Assembly (NCBI GenBank): GCA_019638485.1
Contig: JAHBTP010000002.1
Location: 434,001-498,000 of the forward strand
Reading direction: 5' to 3'
DNA length: 64,000 bases
Source: Ferruginibacter sp.
GTDB lineage: Bacteria > Bacteroidota > Bacteroidia > Chitinophagales > Chitinophagaceae
Every line of letters begins with the position of its first letter. The first letter of the stretch is position 1. Below, one piece after another: positions 44,493-54,042 of the stretch. The notes under the pieces were generated by a model. The model saw only the letters and a list, made by a program, of their open reading frames with translations. It was not told the origin of the DNA and did no database searches. The position numbers and the translations under genes are program-made.

Positions 44493-47400
44493 TTAAGGTA
44501 TTTGAGGTAAAATATGAATTCGCATTCCCTCACTATGACTCGTAAATTCCGGAGCATACATGGATTGAATGGTTGCTATCCCTAAACTGAAATCACCTGC
44601 ATGTGTGGCGAAGAGCGGATATTCAAAGATATAAGACCCCTTAGGTAATTTGTCGAAAAAGAAATTAGAAGACGCATCCCGTGTAGTTTCATAATACCAT
44701 AATCCTCCCTGATATTTAAATTGACTGATTACATTTACAGGCTCTAAACCCGATGCACGCATATCTTTGAGGTGGATATATTCCATATCCCTATCACATT
44801 TTAAATGAAGGCGTACTATTATTTTAGCACCTACATTTATTTCACTGCCTTCTTTAATTTCTTCAAGCACTGGTCCTGTGTCTGTATTTTTTTGTAGATA
44901 TAGCTTTTTGGATAGATAAAGGGGTGTAATTGCCCGGGTTATTTTGTCAATTTCTTCAAAATATTGCCAATAAACAGCACCCCACGAAGGCAATAAATTT
45001 GTTCCGGTGTCTTTTTCAGATGAAATACTAACCTCAATATTTCCCATTCCCTGTTGAACTTTATTTCCCGGAATAACTGTTTTAAAATAACCAGTGCCCG
45101 CTTCGGCTTTTTCTTCATCGCTTTTTATAGTTTTGTTCCCTAACTTAATAGTTACTTCATTTTTAGACGGCACCCAGGTAGTGCCTCTCATTAATAGGGC
45201 GTAACAGGCTTCTGCAGTTGCTTTTGTTGTGCGCCAATTATTAGTTTGTTTATTTTTTAACAACCATGTTTTTAAGTCATCAATGAACGTATTTCCCGGT
45301 GTAACTAACGAAAATGCTTCTATTGCTATTGACTGGGACTCTATAGGCGCCTGGAACCAAAAATACCCTCCAATATTCTCCTTCCAATATGTACCCAACT
45401 CAGGATTTATAATCGCATTTTCCTGAAGCGATTTAATAATATCTTTTGCCGCCTTTTGATCATTATTTTTAAAAAGGGATATGGCAATCATTGCCTTTGA
45501 GAATAGATTTTTGTTAATCCAAAATCTTTTTACCTGGTTTAAATAATATTTATTTACGGTTAGGGTACGATCATTCATTTCCTTATCTGGAAATAAACTT
45601 CGCATATATAAATATTGTATCACTGTATAATTTAGGTGGTCAGCTTTAAGGTTAACTTTTCTTTTTAATAATTCATCATAATCTCTTATAATTTCTTTAT
45701 CTAAATAGGCAATAGCATTCAGCACGATGGTTTGAGCGATTGGTGATTGCTCAATTGAAACGCCCAACATTTTTAGTTTAGCCATTCCAGTAATGATATA
45801 TTGGGTCATGAATCTGTCTTCCGGGCCGCCGTTAAACCAAGCAAAGCCTCCGTTAGGGGTTTGCATGGCAGCAAGCTTGGCTAAAGATGTACTTTGTTGG
45901 TTGGATAAGGTGATTAAATCAAATAGCAATCCAATTCTACGCTTTTGTTCAGTTTCATTTCTGCTCTCCAATACCCATGGTGTTTCCTCAAGCAGCATTG
46001 TCTTTAATTCCTGGTTTTTTTGCAGATTACTAATAAGTGCAGATGTATCTGTGCTCTTCCATTGCGAGAAAATTGTTTTAATACGAGGGGTTCGGGTGAT
46101 GATGAGTGAAGCTAATGCATTGGCATAATAGCGATTGAATGTTTGTTCTGCACATTCATAAGGATATTCCATAAGATATGGTAATGCCTGAACGGCATAC
46201 CATACAGGATTTGAAGTGTATTCTATTGTAAGCGATTGATGCGATATGGTGCTACTATTATTTGCGGTGAGTAACTTATTAAACGTAAAATGTTTTGTTC
46301 CGGTTCCTCGTAAGGAAATAGGAAGTGATTCTGTAACTAAGGTGCGATTTGTTAAGACCGGCAATATGGCTTCTTCACCGTCGCTAAACTTCCCATCCGC
46401 AGTAGTGGCAATAATACGGTATTTCACAGCACCGTTAAATTGTTGTGGTATAACGAATGGAAAGTTAATAGATTCGCTTTTTCCCGGATCAACAGTGAAA
46501 TGTTGTAAAGGAAGAATATTATTAAACCATCCATCAACGGAAGCGCCTGTTGCTTCGTCTATCCATGCCAGTTGTATGGTTCCTGTCATTTGAATAGAGT
46601 CCATATTTACCACTTTTGTTTCTAATTCCATTCTATCACCTTCTCGTAAAAAGCGAGGTAGATGGGGTTGTACCATTAATGATTTTTGTGTAATAGTAAA
46701 CGCCTCCAGTATTCCTGATTGTAAATCAGGTGTATGAGCCATTGTCATCAACTTCCATTTAGTTAATGCTTCAGGCATGGTAAAAGTAAAGGAGATATTT
46801 CCTGCTGAATCAGTTTTTAATTCCGGATAGAAGAATGCCGTTTCTTTAAAATTTGTTCTTAGTGATTCAACACCGGAGTTATTTTGGGTTGTAAGAGGGA
46901 GGGTGTCTGATTCAAATAGTTCAGAATCCCCTACAACTCGGGGAGGAGTAAATTTTACAGTTCGTTCAGCAGGGGATAATGCTCCGTCAGCAATATGTTC
47001 TTCATTTTTATACTGAATTTGAGCTGGAACACTTGGACGCGGTTTTCTAAGACCCATTGCATTTCCGCGGTAGCCGAAATTTGAATTGGCTAGAACATAC
47101 GACCAGTTATTCTCAGTTAATTCGTAATACCTTTTTGAGTTTATTGGTAACAGATTAAGCGGTAATTTAATTAACCCGGAAGAGAGGATAGAATTAAAAC
47201 CCGCTTCTACCCAACGGTTATATTCTGAAACTACGGGCCATAAATATTTAAACAAAGGCCAGGAGTGAGATTTAAACTGGTCTAATGAAGCATCGTACAT
47301 ATTGATAAGCGCTTCGGCAGTAACTTTATCTTTTTGATTTCCGGATATGTGAATACTCCATGTCTCTTTTGAATTAGGTAGAACCTTATTTCTAAATGTT

Positions 47401-50400
47401 TCCAATTTAAGTTGCAGTTCTTTGTTTGTCCAGGGCACTGAAATTGTTGTAGAATAATTATAAAAATTATTGTGCTTTACAAATATGTAGTTAAGTACAA
47501 TCCCACCACGGTCTTTTTCGGTTACAATTAGTTTTTTTGTTTCAGGTCTATTGTTTCGTAATAACACCCACTGTTGACTCGCATTTTCTTCTGCTCTTTT
47601 TAAATTTTGTAAGAGCCAAACATCATCATATCTACAGCTTAGGGTGTACTGAGTAGTTTGCCCGGGTTGAAGAGAATTCTTGTTTGCTGCTATCGTAAAC
47701 GCTTCTAAAGAAGAAAATTTATTGTTTGTGATTTCAAAAAATGCAGTATAGTTTACAGTTTCTCCATATTTATCAATAGAAGAAATGTCTAACTTATAAA
47801 ACCCCGATTCCGGTCGTAAGTCTTTCCAATCCCACACCCCATTAAGTGATGTGGTATCCGCTTTTGAATAAACTATTTTTTTTATTGGATAGTTATTGGG
47901 TTCGTCTTCATCACTATAAATATCGAAAGGGAAAAAGCCGGAATACACTTCTTTAGGGTATAGATAACGATCTGGCTTTTGCCAGTATCGCTTTCTAAAT
48001 ATCTTATTGGGTATAGTTAGTTCGGATAATCTTACCTCCACAAATGCTTTTTCCGTACTGCTCAAAGTGTTTTTCGTATAGATTTTTATATTTTGAACAC
48101 TATCAATAAGCATTGATTTCTCTATGGAGGTTGAAATTTGTAATAACTGATAACTCACCGGAATCGCAATGGTTTGACTTCTTGTTTCACCGTTTATATC
48201 GGTTATATCTGCAAAAACAATAAAATAGAAAATTGGCTGAGCTTGTTTGGGAATTTCTTCATCTGCCAATGCGGGAAATGTTATTGTAAAGCTACCGGCA
48301 TCGTTTGTACGAGTTTCACCATAAGTGATTTCCATTTCATTTCTTGGATAGGCAACTGATTTTGAGTAAAAGAAATTATTCCTATAAAATGGAAAAATGG
48401 ATTTGCGGGTAACACTATAAATAACTTTTGCCCCTGAAATATTATTTCCTGCATAAGCTTTTGCTTTGCCAAACACGGATATTGTGTCTTGTAGTCTGTA
48501 AAGAGTTGTTGGATTTTCCAATACAACTTCAAACTTGGGTCGTTTATATTCTTCTACTGAAATGGAATGGTAAAGAAGGCCTTTATCATCGCGTAAGTAA
48601 AAGCTTCCATTTAATTGCCCCTCAGGCAGGTCAAATTTCCCACTAAACGAACCGAAAGTATTGGTTGTGTGATTAGCGGTAGCAATTTCCGTCCCGTTTA
48701 CATCGTATAGTTTAATGTTTACTTTTTCTTCTGCAAGTGCCTTACTTTTTAAGATTGCAGTGTCTTTGACAAGATAAATTCCTTTGTAGTATAACGGTTG
48801 CCCGGGACGATATATCGAACGATCCGTGAAAATAAAAATTCTCTTTTCGGGCTTTCTTTCTTCCTTACCATAGTAAACGAGTCCTCTTGCATCCTCAGAT
48901 GTAAATCTTTCATCCTTATAAAGAATCTCAATATGATAGGATTCATAATTTTTAGATTTCTTCACTATGGCTATGCCATCTTTGTTTGTTACCACTTTGT
49001 CTTTTAATATGTACTGATAGCTTTGAGCGCTATAGTTATACTTAAGGATAAATTGCTGAACTATTGCTCCCTGAATGGGATTGCCATTATTTCTGTCCAC
49101 CACAAATATTTGCCCTGCATCATTAGAGAAATAAGCTAATTGGCTTATCTGAATTATTTGGTAATCCATTGAGTTATTTTCAAACGAAAAGCTAGGCTTC
49201 AAACTTGCAAACAAATAGTATTTACCCGATTTTAATGCGTCAAACTTTATCTCTACTGAGTGTTGTCGGTAGTCGTTCTCTTCCGGTAACTTTATTGTTG
49301 AATTGATTGCATCAGATTTTTTCAAAAGCGACTGTAAATATTCCTTTGTTTCTCTTCTGTTTCTAACTTCGGCAAAGGGCTCGGTGATAGGAATAATCTT
49401 GAAGAAGAGTTGGGCTGTGTTTTTATAAGATACAAGAATCCTAAAAGGTTGGTTAGGAAGATTAACGCTTTCTAATTCCAAATTGAAGGAAGGCTCTTTT
49501 AATTTTTCAATAAGGTTTTTTGCTTTGTTTGATTCATTTTTATCAACATTCTGTGTAATAATTGAATTGGCGATATTTATTGCATTGATAAATCCGGTTG
49601 TGTCCCCTTCGGCAGCGTCTTGTTGTTTTAAAAGAGCCATTTGATATGCAGCTTGCATAGCAATTGTGTGTTTGGGATAACTTCTTTCAAGCTGTTTTAA
49701 TGCTTTTTCATAATGTGCCTTTTTAAATGGCGACACACTGTGCGCATAAACAAATTGTAGTCGTTGAAGATCAGCATCTAAAAATGCGTCTAAATTATAA
49801 TCATTTAAATGATTACGTAGTAAATCACGATACAGCATAAGGGCACGATATTTATCAGATATCGTGTCGTTTGTTTTGAATGTAATATGTATAAACTCTT
49901 TGGCCGGACTGAATACATCTTCTCCATCTATTACAAAACGTTGTGCAGGATTAAGAAGGTCTTGCTCGGGGTTGCTTAAATACGCTAATGCTCTAAATGC
50001 TAAAAAGTCATATAGGGTAGGCCTTAATGTTAATGTATTTTCCTGGTCTGATAGAATATCTGTGAATGTAGAGATAGGTACTTTCTTTAATTCTTCAACT
50101 TGTTGTATAGAAGATAAATAAAGGCTGGTGATGGTATTGTGAAGTTTGGCCAAGCTCCAGGTTGTAATATCATCATCCTGTTCATTAAGAATCTTGGTTC
50201 TGTCATATAATAGATAGCGATTCGATTGTAAAAATTGGTCAATTGCTGTCGCTTTCATACTAAGCACTATACTGTTACCCGGCTGTGGAATAATGTACAG
50301 TAAAGAATCAAAATATTTTAACCCATGATTAATATTTTCTTCATTTAAAAGGAAGATACTCTTTAGTTCATACATTGCACTTTTTATCTGCTGAGGTTGA

Positions 50401-50579
50401 TTTTTGTCGGCTGTAGCTAATGTAAAAATCTTCCGAGCTTCGTTTCGGGCAGACTGATTAAGTCCTTTAACTTCTAAATCAGTAACAATCTTCCATTCCT
50501 TTTTATAGGAACTCTTATCCTGTGCAGAAGCAAGAAATGAAGTTGCAATCAATAAGATAGAGAAGAGAAATTTATACAT
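44493..50579 (-). CDS. Giant alpha-2-macroglobulin family protein
   Basis: This 2028-residue secreted protein has signal peptide MYKFLFSILLIATSFLASAQ, which sets the start at 50579; an upstream ATG at 50624 would put 15 hydrophilic residues ahead of it. The MG domains are visible in the middle (FTDRSIYRPGQPLYYKGI, VPVSYQLLQISTSI). The A2M domain has ETAFFYPELKTDSAG, followed by the thioester-domain phrase YPYECAEQTFNRYYANALA with Cys1476 and Gln1479 in CAEQ, where CGEQ is usual. Later helices form the TED (GGFAWFNGG) and the C-terminal domain follows. Bacterial homologues are thought to trap proteases in the periplasm or at the surface. No penicillin-binding protein 1C gene is adjacent, unlike in many Proteobacteria. 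Confidence 0.9.
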   Translation of the reverse strand: MYKFLFSILLIATSFLASAQDKSSYKKEWKIVTDLEVKGLNQSARNEARKIFTLATADKNQPQQIKSAMYELKSIFLLNEENINHGLKYFDSLLYIIPQPGNSIVLSMKATAIDQFLQSNRYLLYDRTKILNEQDDDITTWSLAKLHNTITSLYLSSIQQVEELKKVPISTFTDILSDQENTLTLRPTLYDFLAFRALAYLSNPEQDLLNPAQRFVIDGEDVFSPAKEFIHITFKTNDTISDKYRALMLYRDLLRNHLNDYNLDAFLDADLQRLQFVYAHSVSPFKKAHYEKALKQLERSYPKHTIAMQAAYQMALLKQQDAAEGDTTGFINAINIANSIITQNVDKNESNKAKNLIEKLKEPSFNLELESVNLPNQPFRILVSYKNTAQLFFKIIPITEPFAEVRNRRETKEYLQSLLKKSDAINSTIKLPEENDYRQHSVEIKFDALKSGKYYLFASLKPSFSFENNSMDYQIIQISQLAYFSNDAGQIFVVDRNNGNPIQGAIVQQFILKYNYSAQSYQYILKDKVVTNKDGIAIVKKSKNYESYHIEILYKDERFTSEDARGLVYYGKEERKPEKRIFIFTDRSIYRPGQPLYYKGIYLVKDTAILKSKALAEEKVNIKLYDVNGTEIATANHTTNTFGSFSGKFDLPEGQLNGSFYLRDDKGLLYHSISVEEYKRPKFEVVLENPTTLYRLQDTISVFGKAKAYAGNNISGAKVIYSVTRKSIFPFYRNNFFYSKSVAYPRNEMEITYGETRTNDAGSFTITFPALADEEIPKQAQPIFYFIVFADITDINGETRSQTIAIPVSYQLLQISTSIEKSMLIDSVQNIKIYTKNTLSSTEKAFVEVRLSELTIPNKIFRKRYWQKPDRYLYPKEVYSGFFPFDIYSDEDEPNNYPIKKIVYSKADTTSLNGVWDWKDLRPESGFYKLDISSIDKYGETVNYTAFFEITNNKFSSLEAFTIAANKNSLQPGQTTQYTLSCRYDDVWLLQNLKRAEENASQQWVLLRNNRPETKKLIVTEKDRGGIVLNYIFVKHNNFYNYSTTISVPWTNKELQLKLETFRNKVLPNSKETWSIHISGNQKDKVTAEALINMYDASLDQFKSHSWPLFKYLWPVVSEYNRWVEAGFNSILSSGLIKLPLNLLPINSKRYYELTENNWSYVLANSNFGYRGNAMGLRKPRPSVPAQIQYKNEEHIADGALSPAERTVKFTPPRVVGDSELFESDTLPLTTQNNSGVESLRTNFKETAFFYPELKTDSAGNISFTFTMPEALTKWKLMTMAHTPDLQSGILEAFTITQKSLMVQPHLPRFLREGDRMELETKVVNMDSIQMTGTIQLAWIDEATGASVDGWFNNILPLQHFTVDPGKSESINFPFVIPQQFNGAVKYRIIATTADGKFSDGEEAILPVLTNRTLVTESLPISLRGTGTKHFTFNKLLTANNSSTISHQSLTIEYTSNPVWYAVQALPYLMEYPYECAEQTFNRYYANALASLIITRTPRIKTIFSQWKSTDTSALISNLQKNQELKTMLLEETPWVLESRNETEQKRRIGLLFDLITLSNQQSTSLAKLAAMQTPNGGFAWFNGGPEDRFMTQYIITGMAKLKMLGVSIEQSPIAQTIVLNAIAYLDKEIIRDYDELLKRKVNLKADHLNYTVIQYLYMRSLFPDKEMNDRTLTVNKYYLNQVKRFWINKNLFSKAMIAISLFKNNDQKAAKDIIKSLQENAIINPELGTYWKENIGGYFWFQAPIESQSIAIEAFSLVTPGNTFIDDLKTWLLKNKQTNNWRTTKATAEACYALLMRGTTWVPSKNEVTIKLGNKTIKSDEEKAEAGTGYFKTVIPGNKVQQGMGNIEVSISSEKDTGTNLLPSWGAVYWQYFEEIDKITRAITPLYLSKKLYLQKNTDTGPVLEEIKEGSEINVGAKIIVRLHLKCDRDMEYIHLKDMRASGLEPVNVISQFKYQGGLWYYETTRDASSNFFFDKLPKGSYIFEYPLFATHAGDFSLGIATIQSMYAPEFTSHSEGMRIHILPQIP

Positions 50580-50743
50580 GTTGTATTGATTTGGCTTATT
50601 AAAGGTAAAGTTATCGTTAACCAATTAGATGCATTTATGATTAGACTTCATAAAGTACTTCATCTTATGGTTTAACTATTTTTTATGAAGGCTGTCTTTT
50701 TACATAAAATACTGTGGACAGTCCTATCTGTAAACTAATTTTT

Positions 50744-51451
50744 ATGAAGAAAATATTTTGTTTAGCAGCGATTATTTCTTTTTCATTAGTTGCTTCTGCT
50801 TTTAGTAACAATTATTTAAGGGTAAGTATCACCAGTGTAAGGCCAATAAGCCGCGTGGTAATTGATGGCAGAACATATCGGCCTAACTCCGATAAGATTG
50901 TTGCAATTAATAATCTTCGGCAAGGATATCGCGCCATTAATATTTACGTAATAGGATCCGGGCGTGGTAATTATCATGATCAGTTATTATATTCTGATCG
51001 AATTTATTTTCGCGCAGGATATTATACAGATATTATTATTAGCCGCTCAGGTCGTGTGTATATTGATAGTGAAAGAATGGTGGGGGAGGAATGGGGATTT
51101 GGCTTTCCTAATTATGGTGATGATTATAATGGCCATAGCGTGATGGGTGCTACCGCATTTCAAGAACTGAAATCAGCAATTCAAAATGAAAGTTTTGAAC
51201 AAACCCGAAAAAGTATTTTACAAGGGGCTATTATGGACAATGTTTTTGAAACACTTCAAGTAAAAGAATTATTAAACCTTTTCAATTTTGAGGATAGTAA
51301 ATTGGAATTTGCCAAGCGAATGTATAAGATTACTATTGATAAGGAGAAGTATGGTCAGGTGTACAATGTATTTAATTTCAGTTCAAGTAAAGAGGCATTA
51401 TCGAAATTTATTTTAGAACAACGAGATAAGCATTATTTGGATGAGTTTTAA
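50744..51451 (+). CDS. Secreted DUF4476 protein
   Basis: This 235-residue secreted protein has signal peptide MKKIFCLAAIISFSLVASAF; the ATG at 50744 is preferred over a GTG at 50714 because the signal starts there. A short beta domain follows (about 22-100: LRVSITSVRPISRVVIDG). The C-terminal DUF4476 domain (about 130-225) has VMGATAFQELKSAI, then QVKELLNLFNFEDSKLEFAKRMY and YGQVYNVFNF. It shares the domain with the gene at 33102. The function is unknown. A strong bidirectional terminator follows. Confidence 0.85.
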   Translation: MKKIFCLAAIISFSLVASAFSNNYLRVSITSVRPISRVVIDGRTYRPNSDKIVAINNLRQGYRAINIYVIGSGRGNYHDQLLYSDRIYFRAGYYTDIIISRSGRVYIDSERMVGEEWGFGFPNYGDDYNGHSVMGATAFQELKSAIQNESFEQTRKSILQGAIMDNVFETLQVKELLNLFNFEDSKLEFAKRMYKITIDKEKYGQVYNVFNFSSSKEALSKFILEQRDKHYLDEF

Positions 51452-51470
51452 ATACAAATAGGCATGAAAA

Positions 51471-51491
51471 AGTCCGGTTTTTTACCGGACT
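51471..51491. terminator. Bidirectional terminator between DUF4476 and sucD
   Basis: AGTCCGGT and ACCGGACT pair perfectly over eight bases around a five-base T loop, flanked by AAAA on the left and CTTTT on the right. It serves both convergent genes. Confidence 0.88.
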
Positions 51492-51515
51492 CTTTTGTAT
51501 ATAATCATCAAATTA

Positions 51516-52388
51516 CTACTTCATAATTGCAGCAACAGTTTTGCCGATATCAGCGGGACTGTCAACAACGTGCAAACCACATTCGCGCATAATTCGCATT
51601 TTAGCAGCTGCTGTATCATCTTCACCACCTACAATAGCACCTGCATGTCCCATTCTTCTTCCCGGAGGTGCTGTTTGACCGGCAATAAATCCAACTACTG
51701 GTTTTTTATTTTTTACTGATTGGATATAATGTGCCGCATCCGCTTCCATACCACCACCAATTTCCCCAATCATAACAATTGCGTCTGTTTCAGGGTCATT
51801 CATAAATAACTCTACAGCTTCGCGTGTTGTCGTTCCAATAATAGGGTCGCCACCAATTCCGATAGCAGTAGAAATCCCTAATCCTGCTTTAGCCACTTGG
51901 TCTGCTGCTTCATAGGTAAGCGTACCGGATTTTGATACGATGCCTACACGCCCCTTTTTAAAGATAAATCCGGGCATGATGCCTACCTTACATTCGTCAG
52001 ATGTGATTACACCCGGACAGTTGGGGCCAATTAAGCGGGCTTTTTTCCCTTTTAAAAACTGTTTAACTTTTACCATATCCTGTACCGGAATTCCCTCGGT
52101 GATGCAAATAATAAGCTCAACATTAGCATCTGCCGCTTCAAGAATAGCATCTGCCGCAAAAGCCGGAGGTACAAAAATAATACTAACGTTTGCTCCTGTA
52201 GCTTTAACAGCCTCTTCAACGGTATTAAAGACCGGGCGCTCCAAATGAGTTGAACCTCCTTTTCCGGGAGTTACTCCTCCAACAACCTGAGTGCCATATT
52301 CAATCATTTGGGTGGCATGAAATGTTCCCTCGGTACCGGTAAAACCCTGAACTAGGATTTTTGAATTTTTATTTACTAAAACAGACAT
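51516..52388 (-). CDS. sucD: Succinyl-CoA synthetase subunit alpha
   Basis: This 290-residue TCA-cycle enzyme subunit interconverts succinyl-CoA and succinate with NTP synthesis. CoA-binding Rossmann domain [19 protein letters not shown] is at about 15-33, then GPNCPGVI (about 121-128). The active-site His248, which is phosphorylated, is in [10 protein letters not shown]. sucC is not adjacent; it must lie elsewhere. The gene has its own box CAAAGATA at 52420-52427 (TATCTTTG on the coding strand), 31 bases upstream. Confidence 0.96.
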   Translation of the reverse strand: MSVLVNKNSKILVQGFTGTEGTFHATQMIEYGTQVVGGVTPGKGGSTHLERPVFNTVEEAVKATGANVSIIFVPPAFAADAILEAADANVELIICITEGIPVQDMVKVKQFLKGKKARLIGPNCPGVITSDECKVGIMPGFIFKKGRVGIVSKSGTLTYEAADQVAKAGLGISTAIGIGGDPIIGTTTREAVELFMNDPETDAIVMIGEIGGGMEADAAHYIQSVKNKKPVVGFIAGQTAPPGRRMGHAGAIVGGEDDTAAAKMRIMRECGLHVVDSPADIGKTVAAIMK

Positions 52389-52419
52389 ATAAATGATTTA
52401 ATTTCTTCAAAAAGTGTCG

Positions 52420-52427
52420 CAAAGATA
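52420..52427 (-). promoter_or_regulatory. Candidate -7 box for sucD
   Basis: The minus strand reads TATCTTTG, the same octamer as before aspS, 31 bases before the sucD ATG. Confidence 0.42.
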
Positions 52428-52462
52428 ACAATATGACCTGATAAGAGGAGATGAGAATGCTA

Positions 52463-53269
52463 TCATTTCTGGTTTTCAGGCAAATCCTTTTCACTTATCT
52501 TCCCACTGGCTTCCATCATACGTAAATCTTTAGCATCTTGTAAAAATTCAGATGCAAAAATGAAATCGTTCAGGCTTTTGTTTTTTGAATAAATTATTTC
52601 CTTTCGATTGCCTGTCCATTCCATCTTCCCGTTTACTAAATACAAGATGTTGTCACCTATTTCCATAACGCTATTCATATCGTGGGTATTTATTACCGTA
52701 GTAATATTATATTCAGTTGTTAACTCTTTAATTAATTGGTCTATAAGCATAGAAGTTTGCGGATCTAGTCCTGAATTTGGCTCGTCACAAAACAGATATT
52801 TAGGGTTAAGAACAATGGCTCTGGCAATACCTACTCGTTTTTTCATTCCACCGCTTATTTCTGCAGGATATTTTTTGTTACTACCAGAAAGATTTACTCT
52901 TTCCAACACCTCATCCACTCGCTTCATTTTCTGAGCATGTGTGTCGTTGGTAAACATATTAAGCGGAAATTTTACGTTTTCCTGAACGGTCATACTATCA
53001 AATAACGCAGAGCCTTGAAACAACATGCCAATATCCCGTCTAAGTAATTTCCTTTCTTCCATTGACATGTGGCGAAAGTCAATACCATCATATAGTATCT
53101 CTCCTTCATCAGGCTCTAAAAGACCAACCAGGCATTTTTGTAAAACTGTTTTTCCGCTTCCACTAATACCGATTATCAAATTCGTTTTTCCGGTTTCCAT
53201 TACATGGCTAACACCATCCAAGACCACTTTTTCTTCAAAACGTTTATGTATATTTTTAAATGCTATCAT
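52463..53269 (-). CDS. mlaF: MlaF-like ABC transporter ATP-binding protein
   Basis: This 268-residue ATPase has Walker A GISGSGKTV at 34-42, the signature ISGGMKKRVGIARA at about 139-152 and Walker B YLFCDEPNSGLDPQT. The ISGGMKKR form and the acidic C-terminal extension are typical of MlaF-type ATPases, which power phospholipid transport between the membranes. It starts 11 bases after the MlaE-like permease gene stop and is clearly paired with it. The name mlaF is a family assignment; no mlaD gene (MCE domain) is in the window. Confidence 0.88.
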   Translation of the reverse strand: MIAFKNIHKRFEEKVVLDGVSHVMETGKTNLIIGISGSGKTVLQKCLVGLLEPDEGEILYDGIDFRHMSMEERKLLRRDIGMLFQGSALFDSMTVQENVKFPLNMFTNDTHAQKMKRVDEVLERVNLSGSNKKYPAEISGGMKKRVGIARAIVLNPKYLFCDEPNSGLDPQTSMLIDQLIKELTTEYNITTVINTHDMNSVMEIGDNILYLVNGKMEWTGNRKEIIYSKNKSLNDFIFASEFLQDAKDLRMMEASGKISEKDLPENQK

Positions 53270-53280
53270 ATTCTTTTAAG

Positions 53281-54018
53281 TTAGAGGAAGATGGCTGCTA
53301 AAATATAATCTAAAAACAAAATGGTAACACAACTTGCTACAACCGCTGTTGTACTACTTCTTCCAATTTCCAAAGCACCTCCTTTTACATAATATCCAAA
53401 ATACGCCGGGATGCTGCTAATGACAAAAGCAAAAGCATAAGTTTTTACCATTGCAAAAAAGATATTATAAGGTACAAACCTTAACATCAAGCCTCTATCG
53501 TATGTTTCTGCAGAAAGAATACCCGACATAGTGCCGGCTAAACGCCCCCCATATATTCCTAATACCATTGAAATAATTACTAACATAGGTATAGTTACCA
53601 GTGCAGCAACAATTTTTGGGAGAACCAAATAGGTCTTACTGTTAATTCCCATAATTTCAAGCGCATCAATTTGCTCACTTACTCGCATATTTCCTAATTC
53701 ACTTGCAATTTTACTTCCCACTACACCGGCCAATACAATACAAACCAGGGTGGGTGAAAATTCCAATATAACAGTATCACGAACAATCTGAGCAATAATG
53801 GTCTTTGACAGAATAGGAGAGCTTAACTGATAAGATGTTTGTAATGCACTCACCGCACCCATAAAGAGTGAGATGATAGTTACAATTCCAATGGAGCCGA
53901 TACCTATATCATTACACTGATGCATAAACTCACGCCAATAAACCCTACCATTTTCGGGTTTTGCCATCATTCCTTTCAGCATAAGGAGATATCTACCTAA
54001 ATGATTTAAAAAAGTCAA
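53281..54018 (-). CDS. mlaE: MlaE-like ABC transporter permease
   Basis: This 245-residue membrane protein has five to six helices. The MlaE landmarks are FLNHLGRYLLML (amphipathic N-terminus), VILEFSPTLVCIVLAGVVGSKIASELG with the conserved Glu/Gly loop, and MRVSEQIDALEIMGINSKTYLVLP. It forms the translocation part of a lipid transporter with the MlaF-like ATPase. The start is TTG at 54018: no ATG exists between the maeB stop (54043-54045) and Met13, and the conserved N-terminus begins at this TTG. The gap to maeB is 24 bases, so cotranscription with maeB is likely. Confidence 0.88.
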   Translation of the reverse strand: MTFLNHLGRYLLMLKGMMAKPENGRVYWREFMHQCNDIGIGSIGIVTIISLFMGAVSALQTSYQLSSPILSKTIIAQIVRDTVILEFSPTLVCIVLAGVVGSKIASELGNMRVSEQIDALEIMGINSKTYLVLPKIVAALVTIPMLVIISMVLGIYGGRLAGTMSGILSAETYDRGLMLRFVPYNIFFAMVKTYAFAFVISSIPAYFGYYVKGGALEIGRSSTTAVVASCVTILFLDYILAAIFL

Positions 54019-54042
54019 GTTGTAATATTTCTTTAATAAAAG

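Noticed and set aside
48281..48532. 83-codon frame in the macroglobulin region on the same strand, another frame
   Set aside because: An out-of-frame shadow inside the 2028-residue gene; no sign of a frameshift in the main frame.
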